Assembly: GCA_037349105.1 (NCBI GenBank)
Contig: JAYJMM010000092.1
Span: 1,178,001-1,242,000, forward strand
Length of the DNA: 64,000 bases
Reading direction: 5' to 3'
Origin: Limnomonas spitsbergensis
Lineage: Eukaryota > Chlorophyta > Chlorophyceae > Chlamydomonadales
Shown: piece by piece, positions 1-12,000 of the stretch
Layout of the letters: each line of letters begins with the position of its first letter
How positions within the stretch are numbered: the first letter of the stretch is position 1
Program-made: the position numbers and the translations under genes
Notes under the pieces: model-generated
Databases searched by the model: none
Told to the model about the DNA's origin: nothing
Seen by the model: only the letters and a program-made list of their open reading frames with translations

Positions 1-3000
1 AAAGAATTCACTGGGCAGCACTCACGATCATCCTCTGCGGTCCTTGATCTGCCGTAACAAACATGCAGAATAAAATTAATTTCATCACAGAGGCTGGCTC
101 ATTCGTTGAAGAACGGGCAGCTTTTACCTTAGGCTGCGGTTACCCATAAAGTGCAATATCCGGCTTGTTCAACGAATCATTCTTAAATAATTCCTAAGGC
201 TTATAATTACGTATAGAAGTTTGGGCAGCTCTTGCTCTTACCATCCGCTGTGGTCCATGAACTGCCGGAGCAGTTCGATCGGCGGCTGAGCGCCGTACTC
301 CTCCACCTGCACACATTCAGGGAACGTACGTCTTGTGAGCATTGCACAGTGGCAAGTGCGGTACACACGGCTTTTGTGAGTGTTGCACGATAACGAGTGC
401 GGTACGTGCGCATTGTATGAATGATGTACAATCCTGACAGCGGTACATAGGAGTATCGTGAGTGTTGAACAATTTCTTCAGAATGAAGAAGGGGAAAAAA
501 TGATCTCAGGCCGGTCTTCCCACTCCCCGGATCCACACTCCGGTCACTCCCCCCATCGGATCCGCTCAGATCCGCTCAGATCTGCACAACGCTCACCTAA
601 GGCATGGTGAGGTTCATCGACGAAGATGACCATCTTCATGCCCTGTGGCGAGCTATCCCTACCCGGATCCATTTCTCCCCATTAGATCTGCTCAGATCCA
701 ATCAGATCTGTACAACGCTCACCTGGGGCATGTTGAGGTCATCGACAAAGATGACCATCTTCTTGCCCTGTGGTGGGCCGTACACGCCCCTGCGCCTCTT
801 GTCCAGCTTGCCATCCACGATATCCTGCAAGCGGAACATGCGTTCAAATCCAAATCAAACAGCAAACTTCATAAAAGCTTATTGGAAATAAACATGCATG
901 CTCCCTGTTTTTAAGTACTCATGCCCCCCCCCCCTCACATACAAACAGGGACAGACCCTGCTTCCACACCTCCCCTTCCACACTTCCCACCTGCGTCATG
1001 TTGGCCGACGTCTGCGCGCTGAAGTTGAGGAACAAGCTGGTGTAGGCGGGCGGCAGCCCCTCCTGGAGATGCTTCTTGACGTACACCGTCTTCCCAGTCC
1101 CCGTGGGGCCGACAAACATGCAGTGCATGCCGTGCTGTACAAAGGCGTCCAGGAGGTACGTGTACCGCACCTGCGAGGCAGTACACGAAATGGGACATGA
1201 TCATTTCATCATTTGTAATCAAGGTCGTCAAGGGAGTGCAGAAGCATGCCTTCAGGGCCATAAAACTGGCAAATGGCAATGGTGTGGGTGGGCATGTGGG
1301 CAGGGTGGAGCAGGGTTGACAATCATGCAGTACATGCCATGCTGTACAGAGGCGTCTAGGAGGGACGTACAAGCTGTACAGGGGACATTCATTTAGCCAT
1401 GCACCCTGAAGCATAATGCCGCCTGCCAAAGGCACAGTAGGATACTACCAATCCTGACTCATGGGAATCTCAGAACAACGTCGGCACACGAAATAATTAA
1501 TCCAATAAATCCATACCGCAGATTTGATTTGCCTTCCCTCAAATATGAAAGATCAAATTTGTATGCTGCCCTCACGTAGCAAATGATCGACAAAACTCTC
1601 AATTCCTGACAGAAAACTGGCGCCGACAATCGATCATAAGTAAATCCGTGGATCCCTCGACCTCAAACAACATCGATTATGAAGGAAGGCAGAGCGAATG
1701 TACAGCACCCGAGGCAAGGAAATTCAAATTTGTATACAGCATAGCTACGGCGGAAACAGCGGGAGACCATTAGCAAAACTAAAACTAAATATAACAAAAT
1801 CGTTCGTTTCCTCCCGGTCGCACCGTGTCCATTGTGGGCACGATGATCGTCGAGTACTCCGCGTCAGGGTTTAGGGTTTAGGGTGTGGGGTTAAGGCGGG
1901 GCGCACCGTGTCCATTGTGGGCACGATGATTGTCGAGTACTCCGCGTCGGGGTCCAGCGCCTTGGACTCCAGCGTGTCCATCCAGGGCACCCACTTGCTG
2001 CGACTCTTGTCGAACATGAAGTCGTACACCTGATGCAACGTGGCGTGTTGCAGGAAAGAGTTCAGGGTTCAGGGTTTAGGGTTTAAGTTGCAGGAAAGAT
2101 TTCAGGGCTCAGGGCCACAAAGCCCCTGAACCAAACTATTCACCTGCGCCCTTAAAATTGCTCGTCATCACCCTCAACCCTAACTGCTTACCAGGTTTCC
2201 ATTGAACCTAACTTCTCACCAACAACTAAACCCCAACCGCTCACCAACCACCCATTCAACATTTACTTATCACCAACAACCTAAACCCTAACCACTCATT
2301 AGCTGTCCCTAAATCCCTAACCACCCACCAGCTTTCCCTCGGGGAAGTTTGTGGACACTTTGACGAAGCTGCCCGTCATGTAGTGCTTGCAGTCGGGCGT
2401 GGGGTCGTTCACCAGCAGCTTGCGCAGCGCGTGGTCAAACCTTTGGGGGAACGGGGAGAGAAAGTAAATCAGGGGCTGAGGGAATGGGGGGGCAAGGGGG
2501 CTAGCGAGGCGGGGGAATTAGTAAGGGGGGCGCGAGAGGGGGCGCCAAAAAGCAGGGTGTAAAAAAAGCGCTTTCTTCAACTCCTTTTCCAACTCCATTT
2601 TCCTGACTTTGTAATTGCCCCCCCCCCCCCCGCTACACACTCACAAATCTTGCGCCCGTATGCCTCTTCTCACTTGCGTTGGCTATCCTCCACCTCTGTG
2701 CTTCCCCCAACAGGCCATTCAAGAGGGAACAGTAACAAGCGCTTCACCCCCTCCCCCTCCCCTTCTCCTCCCCCTCCCGCCGCGCCGATATCCCTCTCAT
2801 CTCTCACTTCCGGCGGCCATCCTCGTCCGCATTGCCACCGGTCGACCACATGAGTGAGGACAGGATCAAGACGTGCCTTCCCTTCCTCCCCCACCCACCC
2901 TTCTTCCTAAGGTTTCTATGTTTCCCCCTTCCCCCCACCCCTCTTCCCAAGGATTGTATGCCCCCCCCCCCTCTCACTTCCGGCGGCCATCCTCGTCCGT

Positions 3001-6000
3001 GTTGCCGCCGACTGACCACACGAGCGAGAAGAGGAACATGGACTGCAGCCACGTGGCCTGTTGCGCGTCCGTCAGCTCCTTGGCCGCGATGCTGGCCTCG
3101 GTTGCAAAATCATCCAAGTGACAGGTCAGCAGCCTGTGAGGTGACAGGTCAGCAACCAGGTGATAGGTCAGCAGCATGTGTGGTGACAGATCAGCGGCCC
3201 GGTGACAGGTCAATAGGTGACAGGTCAGCAACCAGGTGACAGGTCAGCAGCATGTGTGGTGACATGTCAGCGGCCAGGTGACAGGTCAACAGGTGACAGC
3301 TCATCTGCTGCGATGCTGGCCTCAGCCTTAAAAGTGTCCAGATGACAGGTCAGCAACCTTTGAGATTATAAATGTATAATAGTGTCAAGCGCAGGGGGTA
3401 TAGTCAAGACGGACTTCCGGATTGTGTGGAAAATGTGCATGTGGGGAGAGGTTTTAAAGGAGGTTTCGGAGGAGGATTTCAAGGAGGTTTCAAATGAGGT
3501 TTTTAATGATGTTTCGGAAGAGGTTTTAAACGAGGTTTCAGATGAGGTTTCAAAGGAGATGGTGTGTATAGTCTGGGGTGTGGAGAGAAGGGTGCAGGGC
3601 GCGAAGTGTGCGTAGGGGGTGGGGAGTCCCAAATCCGACACCAACACTCATGATTTCCGACGAAACCGTGTCATCGATTGTCCCCCGTTGTGCACCTCAT
3701 GCAGCTGATGGCCAGGTTGTTAATGATTATTCTGTCGCGCACCACTCCGCGAGTCCGCGCGCACCACTCAACAAATAACTAATTAAACGCAGAGTCAAAC
3801 CCGTGTTACGGTACTGCGCACCTCATGCAGCTGATGGCGAGGTTGATGTCCTGCATCGGCAGCGGGCTCCGCACCTACAGGCGCGCGCGTGGCAAGGGCT
3901 TTGGGGTTTAGGGTTCATGTTTTACAGATGTACATTGTGTGATTTAGGGTCGATTTACCTAAACCCCTCCCTCCCCAACACTCCTCCCACCACCTCCTCC
4001 ACTCCCCGCCCCCCCACCCCCTCCCTCCCACCTGTTTAAGAGCCACACTTAGGCAGGTTGGCATAGGACATTGAAACATGGAGACCTCTTTCCACACCTC
4101 ACCTCCACTCCCCCACACTCCCCTCCGTCCTCGCTTGCCCTCTTCTTTCCCCTCCTCCCCTCCCTGCCCCCCCCACCCCTCCCTCCCACCTGTTTCAGCG
4201 CCACCCTCAGGCATGGCGGGATGAGCCAATCAAACATGGAGACGATGATGGCCTTGTGTACATCGGTGATCCCCGGGGGCAGCGTCGCTAACCAGCTGAC
4301 CATGACCGGACGCCAGCCAAGCAGATCAGGCTGAAGGACATCAACATAATAATTCAGGGTCGACGATTCAAGTTTCAGGGTTGAGGATTCAGTTGTCAGG
4401 GTTAAGGATTCAAGTTTCAGGGTTAAGGATTCAGTTGTCAGGGTTAAGGATTCAAGTTTCAGGGTTGAGGATTCAGTTGTCAGGGTTAAGGATTCAAGTT
4501 TCAGGGTTGAGGATTCAAGCCTCAGGGTTTCTGATCCAGGCTCCAGGCTTGTGACGTGAGTTCCAGGGCAGCGGCGCGGATGTGGCTTTGGCCCTGGCTG
4601 CGCTGTATCCTCAACTCTCACACCTCCTACGTGGCGTAGCATTCTTTCTTTCTTTCAGGGCAAAGTATATTTGTAGGCCCCTCCACTACAGGTGGGGCTC
4701 TCTGTACCAACATTTCCCCAAGCTTGGTGGTCATAGTTTGCTGTTATGAAAAGCACAAAACCAAACGCCATAACGACACAGAAACCTAGCACTGAACCCT
4801 TGCACTGAACCCTTACACTGAACCCTTACACTGAACCCTTGCACTGAACCATAACTCCTCTAATCATGACCCTTAAACTCAAAACCTCCACCGACAACAT
4901 AAGACCTTCACGCCTCAACACACAACCCTGAACCCTCATCCCGCAGCTCATAACCTAAATCTCAACCTAGAACCCAGAACCTGAATCCCGCAGCTCTTGA
5001 CCCTAGATCTTCAACCCTTTGACCCTCAGCCTTCATCCTGCAGCCCACAACCATAAATCTGAGCACTACAAACCAGAACCAGTAACCTGAATCCTGCACC
5101 CCCACCTGTGCATACACTATCCCGCAGCGGCTGACAGTACATCTTTACCCTAAATCTTTACCCTAGATCTTCAAATCTCAATCCACAACCCTGAATCCCG
5201 TGGCCCCACCTGGACATACACCATCCCACAGCGACTGACTGTGGCAGGGGATGCCACTGCCAGGTCAGCGCACTCGAAGATCATGTTCATTAGGCCCTGC
5301 ATGGCAATGATCTCGCCTGACAAGATGGTAGGGGGGGGGGGATAGGCAGTGCAGTACATCAGTACATGATGGTACAATGCAGTACAGTGATTATAAGAAG
5401 TGTTGTACAGTTCATGTCATGAGCCCTTGCATGGCAATTATCTTGCCTGGTGTGGGGCATGGAATGGGGGGCTAGGTGAGAGGTGGATATGTGGAGGTAG
5501 GTCGAGCAGTACAGGGCAGTACAGGACGGTACCATGCAGAACAGGACGGTACCATGCAGTACTTGACAGTACCATGCAGTACAGCATAGTACAGGGCAGG
5601 ACACTCCCCTGACCCAACCAGAGTTAGGGCATAGCGTATTGCTGTCAGAATAGTACTGGGCAGCACAGTGCAGTACATAGCACTTACGTGCAGTACATAG
5701 CAGTGCCATACACTTTGCCCTGTCAGTCCACCTGAGTTGAGGTAGAGCTTCTTGTTGTCTTCTAGCAAAGTACCGTTTACTGCAGTGTACAGCAGTACAG
5801 CACAGTGCATAACAGTACATTGCAGTACATGTAGCCCTCTCAGTCCACCTGAGTTGAGGTAGAGCTTCTTGTTGTCTTCTAGCAAAGTACCGTTTACTGC
5901 AGTGTACAGCAGTACAGCACAGTGCATAACAGTACATTGCAGTACATGTAGCCCTCTCAGCCCACCTGAGTTGAGGCAGAGCTTCTTGTTGTCGTCTAGG

Positions 6001-9000
6001 ACAGTGTTCATGTTTTCAATCCAGATTGCGTCGACGGGCCCGTCAAAGATCACCCACCTGAGGGGGACAGGGGGGTAGGGGGGTCAAAGATCACCCACCT
6101 GAGGGGGGCAGGGGGGTAGGGGGGTCAAAGATCACCCACCTGAGGGGGGCAGGGGGGTAGGGGGGTCAAAGATCACCCACCTGAGGGGGGCGGGGGGGTA
6201 GGGGGGTCAAAGATCACCCACCTGAGGGGGGCAGGGGGGTAGGGGGGTCAAAGATCACCCACCTGAGGGGGGCAGGGGGGTAGGGCGGTCAGAGATTATG
6301 ATTTAGAGTGAAGGTGGTCAGGGTCAGAGTGAAGGGGCTAGGGGTCAGAAAGACAGGGGGCAGGGTTCAGGATTCAGAGTTAAGGGTGGGCAGGGTCATA
6401 GTTAAGGGGGCAAGAGGGTATGAGTGGGGGGGAAAGGGTGAGGGGGGAAAAGGGGGTCAGGGTTCAATTGTCGAAGTGATCGGGGACAGGAGTTCAGAGT
6501 GTTCAGGCTTAAGGGTTTAGGGCTAAGGATCTGGGGTTGAGGGTTTAGGGTTAAGAGTTTAGGGTTGTCAGACATGAGGAGGCGGGTAGTTGGCCACATT
6601 CACTTGCACAGACCGTTGCCTACTGCTTGCAGACCAGTCCTGCTGCTCCATACCCCGCCCTAAATCACATAAAACGAATTTACATTTTTCCACACTCACT
6701 TGCGATCCGGAGATGTGTCCCTTGCCGCGTTCCTGAACAGCATCGCCAGCTGGCCGTCGGTCCACTCCTTGCTGACCGGGTCCTCCTGGCCGTACAGCTG
6801 TCCCATGGAGACCGACTTGGGGTTGAGCACGTAGCACTTGACGTTCCACTCCCCGTTGAGGCCTTTCTTGTTGAGGTCGGAAAGAGCGGCAGCAAGCACC
6901 CTGCAGGGGATAAGTGATGGGATTCAGGGATTAGGGTTTATGAGGTGAAGGGGTTAAACTTCACCTTCGAGTTTAGGGGGGTTGAGGGTTAGAGTTCACC
7001 TTAGGGTTTAGGGTTAGAGTGCACCTTAGGGTTTCGGGTTAGAGTTCACCTTAGGGTTTCGGGTTAGAGTTCACCTTAGAGTTTAGGGTTCAGGGATTAG
7101 ATTTCACCTTCGAGTTTAGGGGGTCAGGGATTAGAGTTCACCTCCAGGTTTAGGGGATTCAGGGATTCGAGTTCAGCGTGTAACTGTTAATTTGTCCACA
7201 CCTGCCGGCCATTCTCAGACCCCCCGGCAGGCGCAGCCGGCCAAAAAGGAAACCCCAGCCCGGCAAAAAACGGCCATCTGGCTGACCCCGGTAACAACCC
7301 TGGTGTAACACCTCACGTTTCCTTCCCCATAGAGGCCTTTCTCGTCCTAGAGTGTTGCGGCAAGCAGCTTGCAGCAGTGATAAGCGCATGGGGCTTGAAA
7401 TTCACCACATTGTGTTTCCCCTGCCCACCTCTCAGCCGACGTCTTCATCCCGAAGGAGTACCCGACCAGCATCAGGCCGTGTCGCACAATGATCATCTCG
7501 TACAGCTGGATGATCTTTGTGATGAACGACTCCAGCGGCTGCAAGTTGTTCTTGGTGCAGTTCTCGATGATGGCGGCACGCAGGTTGTCGTAATCCACAA
7601 CTGGTAGCTGAACGCCTGCTTGGTGGGGGGTCATGAGGGAGGAGTTGAGGGTTCAGGTGGAGGGGCTGCAGCTTGCGCTTTAAGGACTTCTTGATGATAG
7701 CAGCAAGAAAGATGTCCAAAAATGCAAAAATGCAAAAATGGGCAAGCACTTGGACACCTTGAGGGAGGTGGGGAGGGAGGAAGAGAAGCAGGCTGGAAAG
7801 GGCTGTTGGGGATTTCCCCCTGTCTCAATTGTTGATGATGGCAATGATGGCAAACCCTAAACCCTAAGCAATGATGGCCAGAATGGCCAAGCACAGACTG
7901 TCTTTGATAACTCAATGCCGGAAAATGCACGCCTTAGGAGGGAGAGCGGAACAGCGGGACCCAGTTGACAGCAGCAGAACCAGGTTCAGGGCTCATCAGA
8001 TCTAGTTCGGATCTGGATCCGATCTCTCACCCGGGAAGAGATCTGACAGGATCCCGTTGAAGAGCGGTACGTCCTGGTCGAGGAACTTGGGCAGGTTCAC
8101 GTCGTTGATTGCGCGGAGCATCAGGACGTCCTCCGCAGAGTCAGGGAAGGCGCGTTTGAGGTTGCCGGCGGCTCGCAAAACCGAGATGACGGCGCGCATT
8201 CCGTAGTCGTAGTGGTCCTGACTGGACAGCTGCTCCGAGCACAGCCTGTGAAAAGGAAACGAAAACAGCACGTGAAGGAACAACTCATGCAACAATGTGT
8301 CTTGAATTATAATGAAGTAGTAGGAGTGATAGGATATGGGTGACATTGCGCATGCCGTAGTCGTAGTGGTCCTGACTCAACAGCTGCTCTGAGCACAGCC
8401 TGTGAAAAAGAGGGAACAATCATCATGACGACACGTTAAGCAACAAATCACGGACCATGTTTTGGTAATCGATAATGTTTCGGTAGTCACACCGAGCCAC
8501 GGTGCCTGGAGGAATAATTCGCATTTCTGGACTGGACTTAAAGATTTCCCTTTCAGGTATACATCCCCCGCAGGCAGAGGCCCCCAGGGGGTATCTCCAC
8601 TTTTTCCAGCTTTAGAGATCCTGCAGGCCACTAGACTCTACACCCTTACACCCTTATCTAGGCCACTGAGCCTTTCAACCTCACACTCTAATCTAGGTCG
8701 CTAACCCCTAACCCCCCACACCCTAACCTAGGCCAAGAAACCCAAAACCCTCACACCCTAATCTAGGCATCTTAACCCTTCAACCTCAAACCCTAATCTA
8801 GGTTGCTAACCCCAAACCCCCAACACCATAACCTAGGCCAAGAAACCCAAAACCCTCACGACCTAATCTAGGCCACTAAGCCCTGAACCCTCACAACCCA
8901 AACTAGGCAACTTAAACCTAATCCCTTCCGACCCAGCCAAGGGCCACAAAGCCCTGAACTCTCACACCTCCAAACCCTGTACCTGTATGACTGCACCAGC

Positions 9001-12000
9001 ATCTAGGCCCCTAACCCCTAACCCCCTAAACCCTCACACCCTATAGAAGTCCTGACCTCTCACCCCCTCAAAGAATGTATCTGTACATCTGCACCAACTT
9101 CTGGGCCACTTACCCCTAACCCCAACAAGCCAACACCGTAACCATGGGCCACTAAGCCCTGAGCTCTTATCCCCCAAAACCCTGTACCTGTACGTCTGCA
9201 CCAGCTTCTGGGCCATGGACCTGGCAGCGAGGTACCCATAGGAGTACAGCATGATCTCCGCGATCATGGCGTAGTCCGGGACCATCATGGCCACATCGCG
9301 GAACAAGGCCTACAAGCGGGAGCGAGTGCAGGAACAGGGTTGAGAGTGTAAGGATGAGATGAGAAGAGCCAGAAGGTGGGGGGGATGGAGGTTTATACGA
9401 GGAGGGCTAGGGCGGGGTTTAGGGTTTAACACGAGAAGACTGAAAACAAGGGCCATCATGGCATAGTGTGGTGCCTTCATGGCCAGGTTGCGGAACAAGG
9501 CCTGAGATCAGGAGCGGGGTTTAGGGCTTAGATGAGGGGAGCAGGAACAGCCCAACTGTTTCCAACTGCACCCAACCCCACCTAGAGGTTGTCCAACAGC
9601 ACCAAGAGAATGGTATAACCCGCATTTACGGTGAAGCAGTTGCAGGTTATGACCAACTGCTCCCAACTCCTCCCAACTGCCCCAAACTGCTACCCCACCT
9701 TGAGGTTGTCAGGCAGCTCCGAGCGGCCGGCTTTGTCGGGGTTCATTATGATGAAGCAGTTGCAGGTTATGACCAAGCTTTCCAACTGCCCTCAACCACT
9801 CCCAACTGCTCCCAACCAACCCCAACTGTTCCCACACCTTCAGGTTGTCGGGCAGCTCCGAGCGGCCAGCGTAGCCAGGGTTCATGGTGATGAAGCAGTT
9901 GCAGGTCATGACCAGCCGGATCTCAATGCCCTCGAACATGAACATCTTGGCATGGATCGCCTTGGCTCGGATGATGGTGAGCACCTGGAGGGGGGGGTAG
10001 GGGGTAGGGGGGAAGAGGGCACAGGTCAAACGGCTCAAGATCTTTGCGCACATCGCCTTTGCTTGGATGATGGTAAGCACCTGGAGGGGTAGGGGGGAGG
10101 GGGGATGATGGCACAGGTCAAACGGTTCAAGATTGTTGTGTACAACGCCTTTGGTGGAATGATGCTGGACACCTGAAAATGTTCAGTGATTGGGGCAGGG
10201 TTTAGGGTTGAATGGCTTCCACGTGTATGCATTGGGGCAGGGTTTAGGGTTGAATGGCTTCCACGTGTATGCATTGGGGCAGGGTTTAGGGTTGAATGGC
10301 TTCCACGTGTATGCATTGGGGCAGGGTTTAGGGTTGAATGGCTTCCACGTGTATGCATTGGGGCAGGGTTTAGGGTTGAATGGCTTCCACGTGTATGCAT
10401 TGGGGCTTTTATTTTCGCTAATCGGGAACAGGCGGTACAGCTGCACGTGCAGAACAAAAAGTCCAGCCAACCGAACTCGGGAGGCAATTCGGCTGGCCGA
10501 CCAACCGAACTACCGAAGGCAGTTAGGCTTCGGCCGAGTTGAATTTGAAGGTCTGTGACTTCACTGACGTGCACACCTCTGCCCTCATAAATCAAACCTT
10601 CAAAGCCCTCACATCAAAACCTTTGTCTGAACCCTAGCCAGCTCACCCTTCATCTGAGAACCCTCGCCAGCTCACCCTTCATCTGAGAACCCTCGCCAGC
10701 TCACCTGCTGGGCCACCACCGAGAGCACCTCGAGCTCAATGCGGTTGAACTCATCAAAGCAGGCCCAGGCGCCACTGCAGGCCAGACCCTTGAAGAACTT
10801 GCCTGCGTGTGCCCGGGGTATGGTACAACATTCATATATGTTTCATGTATGCAAATAATCACCTAGAAGATAAATGACAAAAATGTCCTCATAACAGCGG
10901 GTCCAGGTACAGCTGCAGGCCAGAACCTTGAAAAAACCTGGCCTGCGTATATTCAAGGCGTTTTAATTAAAAGTGTTTTAATTCAAGGCGTTTTAATTAA
11001 AAGTGTTTTAATTCAAGGCGTTTTAATTAAAAGTGTTTTAATTCAAGGCGTTTTAATTAAAAGTGTTTTAATTCAAGGCGTTTTAATTAAAAGTGTTTTA
11101 ATTCAAGGCGTTTTAATTAAAAGTGTTTTAATTCAAGGCGTTTTAATTAAAAGTGTTTTAATTCAAGGCGTTTTAATTAAAAGTGTTTTAATTTAAGGTG
11201 TTGTATTCCAGGTGTTTTAATTCAAGGTGTTTTAAATCAAGTTGTTTTAATTAAAAGTGTTTTAATTTAAGGTGTTTTAATTCAAGGTGTTTTAATTCAA
11301 GGTGTTTTAATTCAAGGCGTTTTAATTAAAAGTGTTTTAACTTAAGGGGTTTTAATTTAAGGTGTTTTAAATCCAGGTGTTTTAATGCAAGGCACTTTCC
11401 AGGCGCTTTTATTTAAGGCGTTTTTATTCAACACACGGTGCTCACCCATGGCTTTGTAGTCGAGGCCGTCCGAGCAGTTGAACACCACGCACTGGATGGC
11501 CAGCGCCTTGGAAAGGTCCTTCGTGGTCTCGGTCTTGCCGGTTCCGGCAGGCCCAGCGGGAGCTCCGCCCAGGTTCATGTGGATAGCGCCCATGAGCGTG
11601 CGGTAGCACCTACGATGCGTGCGTGCGTTTGAAATGTGTTTGGAATGCGTTTGGAAGTGCCATTGGAAATTGAAATATCAATCTACCCTACCGATGTTCA
11701 ACATTTGAACAGTTGTGTGTACAACTAAAAGTTTGGAGGTGCCACACTTTTGTGACTGCCTGGACAGGTGCATAGACAGACCTGCCGTCCCTGTACCACC
11801 CTCCTGTCCGTTAAGGTTGTAATAAAGAGGGTGCGGGTTTCAGGGGAACAGCCCCTATTAAACCCTTAACCCCAAACCCACCTGTCCGTGAGAGGTGTGA
11901 TGACGAGGCGGCCGCTGTTGCCCAGATACTCGTATCCATACAGGGCCTCAGCGTTGATCATGCGCACCATCAGTGTTTCCTGCAAGTGTTTTAGATGTTA

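Larger units (their letters stand above)
4190..7615 (-). other. Dynein heavy chain exons 35-39 (AAA2)
   Basis: Exons: 7615-7429, 6900-6700, 6057-5966, 5316-5210, 4330-4190. The first contains the AAA2 Walker A region [16 protein letters not shown]. The next reads [19 protein letters not shown]. The third holds the Walker B block [17 protein letters not shown]. The fourth gives [16 protein letters not shown] and the fifth [16 protein letters not shown]. The Walker A Gly normally just before Lys is Met here. AAA2 usually binds nucleotide without hydrolysis, and variation of this loop is known in this subfamily. Several introns of this block carry arrays of duplicated splice junctions. Confidence 0.95.

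Noticed and set aside
12..50. Possible last dynein exon in the window next to a GTGAGT donor
   Set aside because: Joined to exon 306-242 it gives an immediate stop. The stretch aligns with the preceding exon end and is better explained as a decayed duplicate.
10183..10558. ORFs with 14-residue repeats on both strands
   Set aside because: Product of the 42-bp minisatellite; open in several frames at once, as expected for a repeat.
10951..11430. Regular 30-bp array, considered as a CRISPR-like array
   Set aside because: There are no variable spacers; the whole unit repeats and it sits in a eukaryotic intron.
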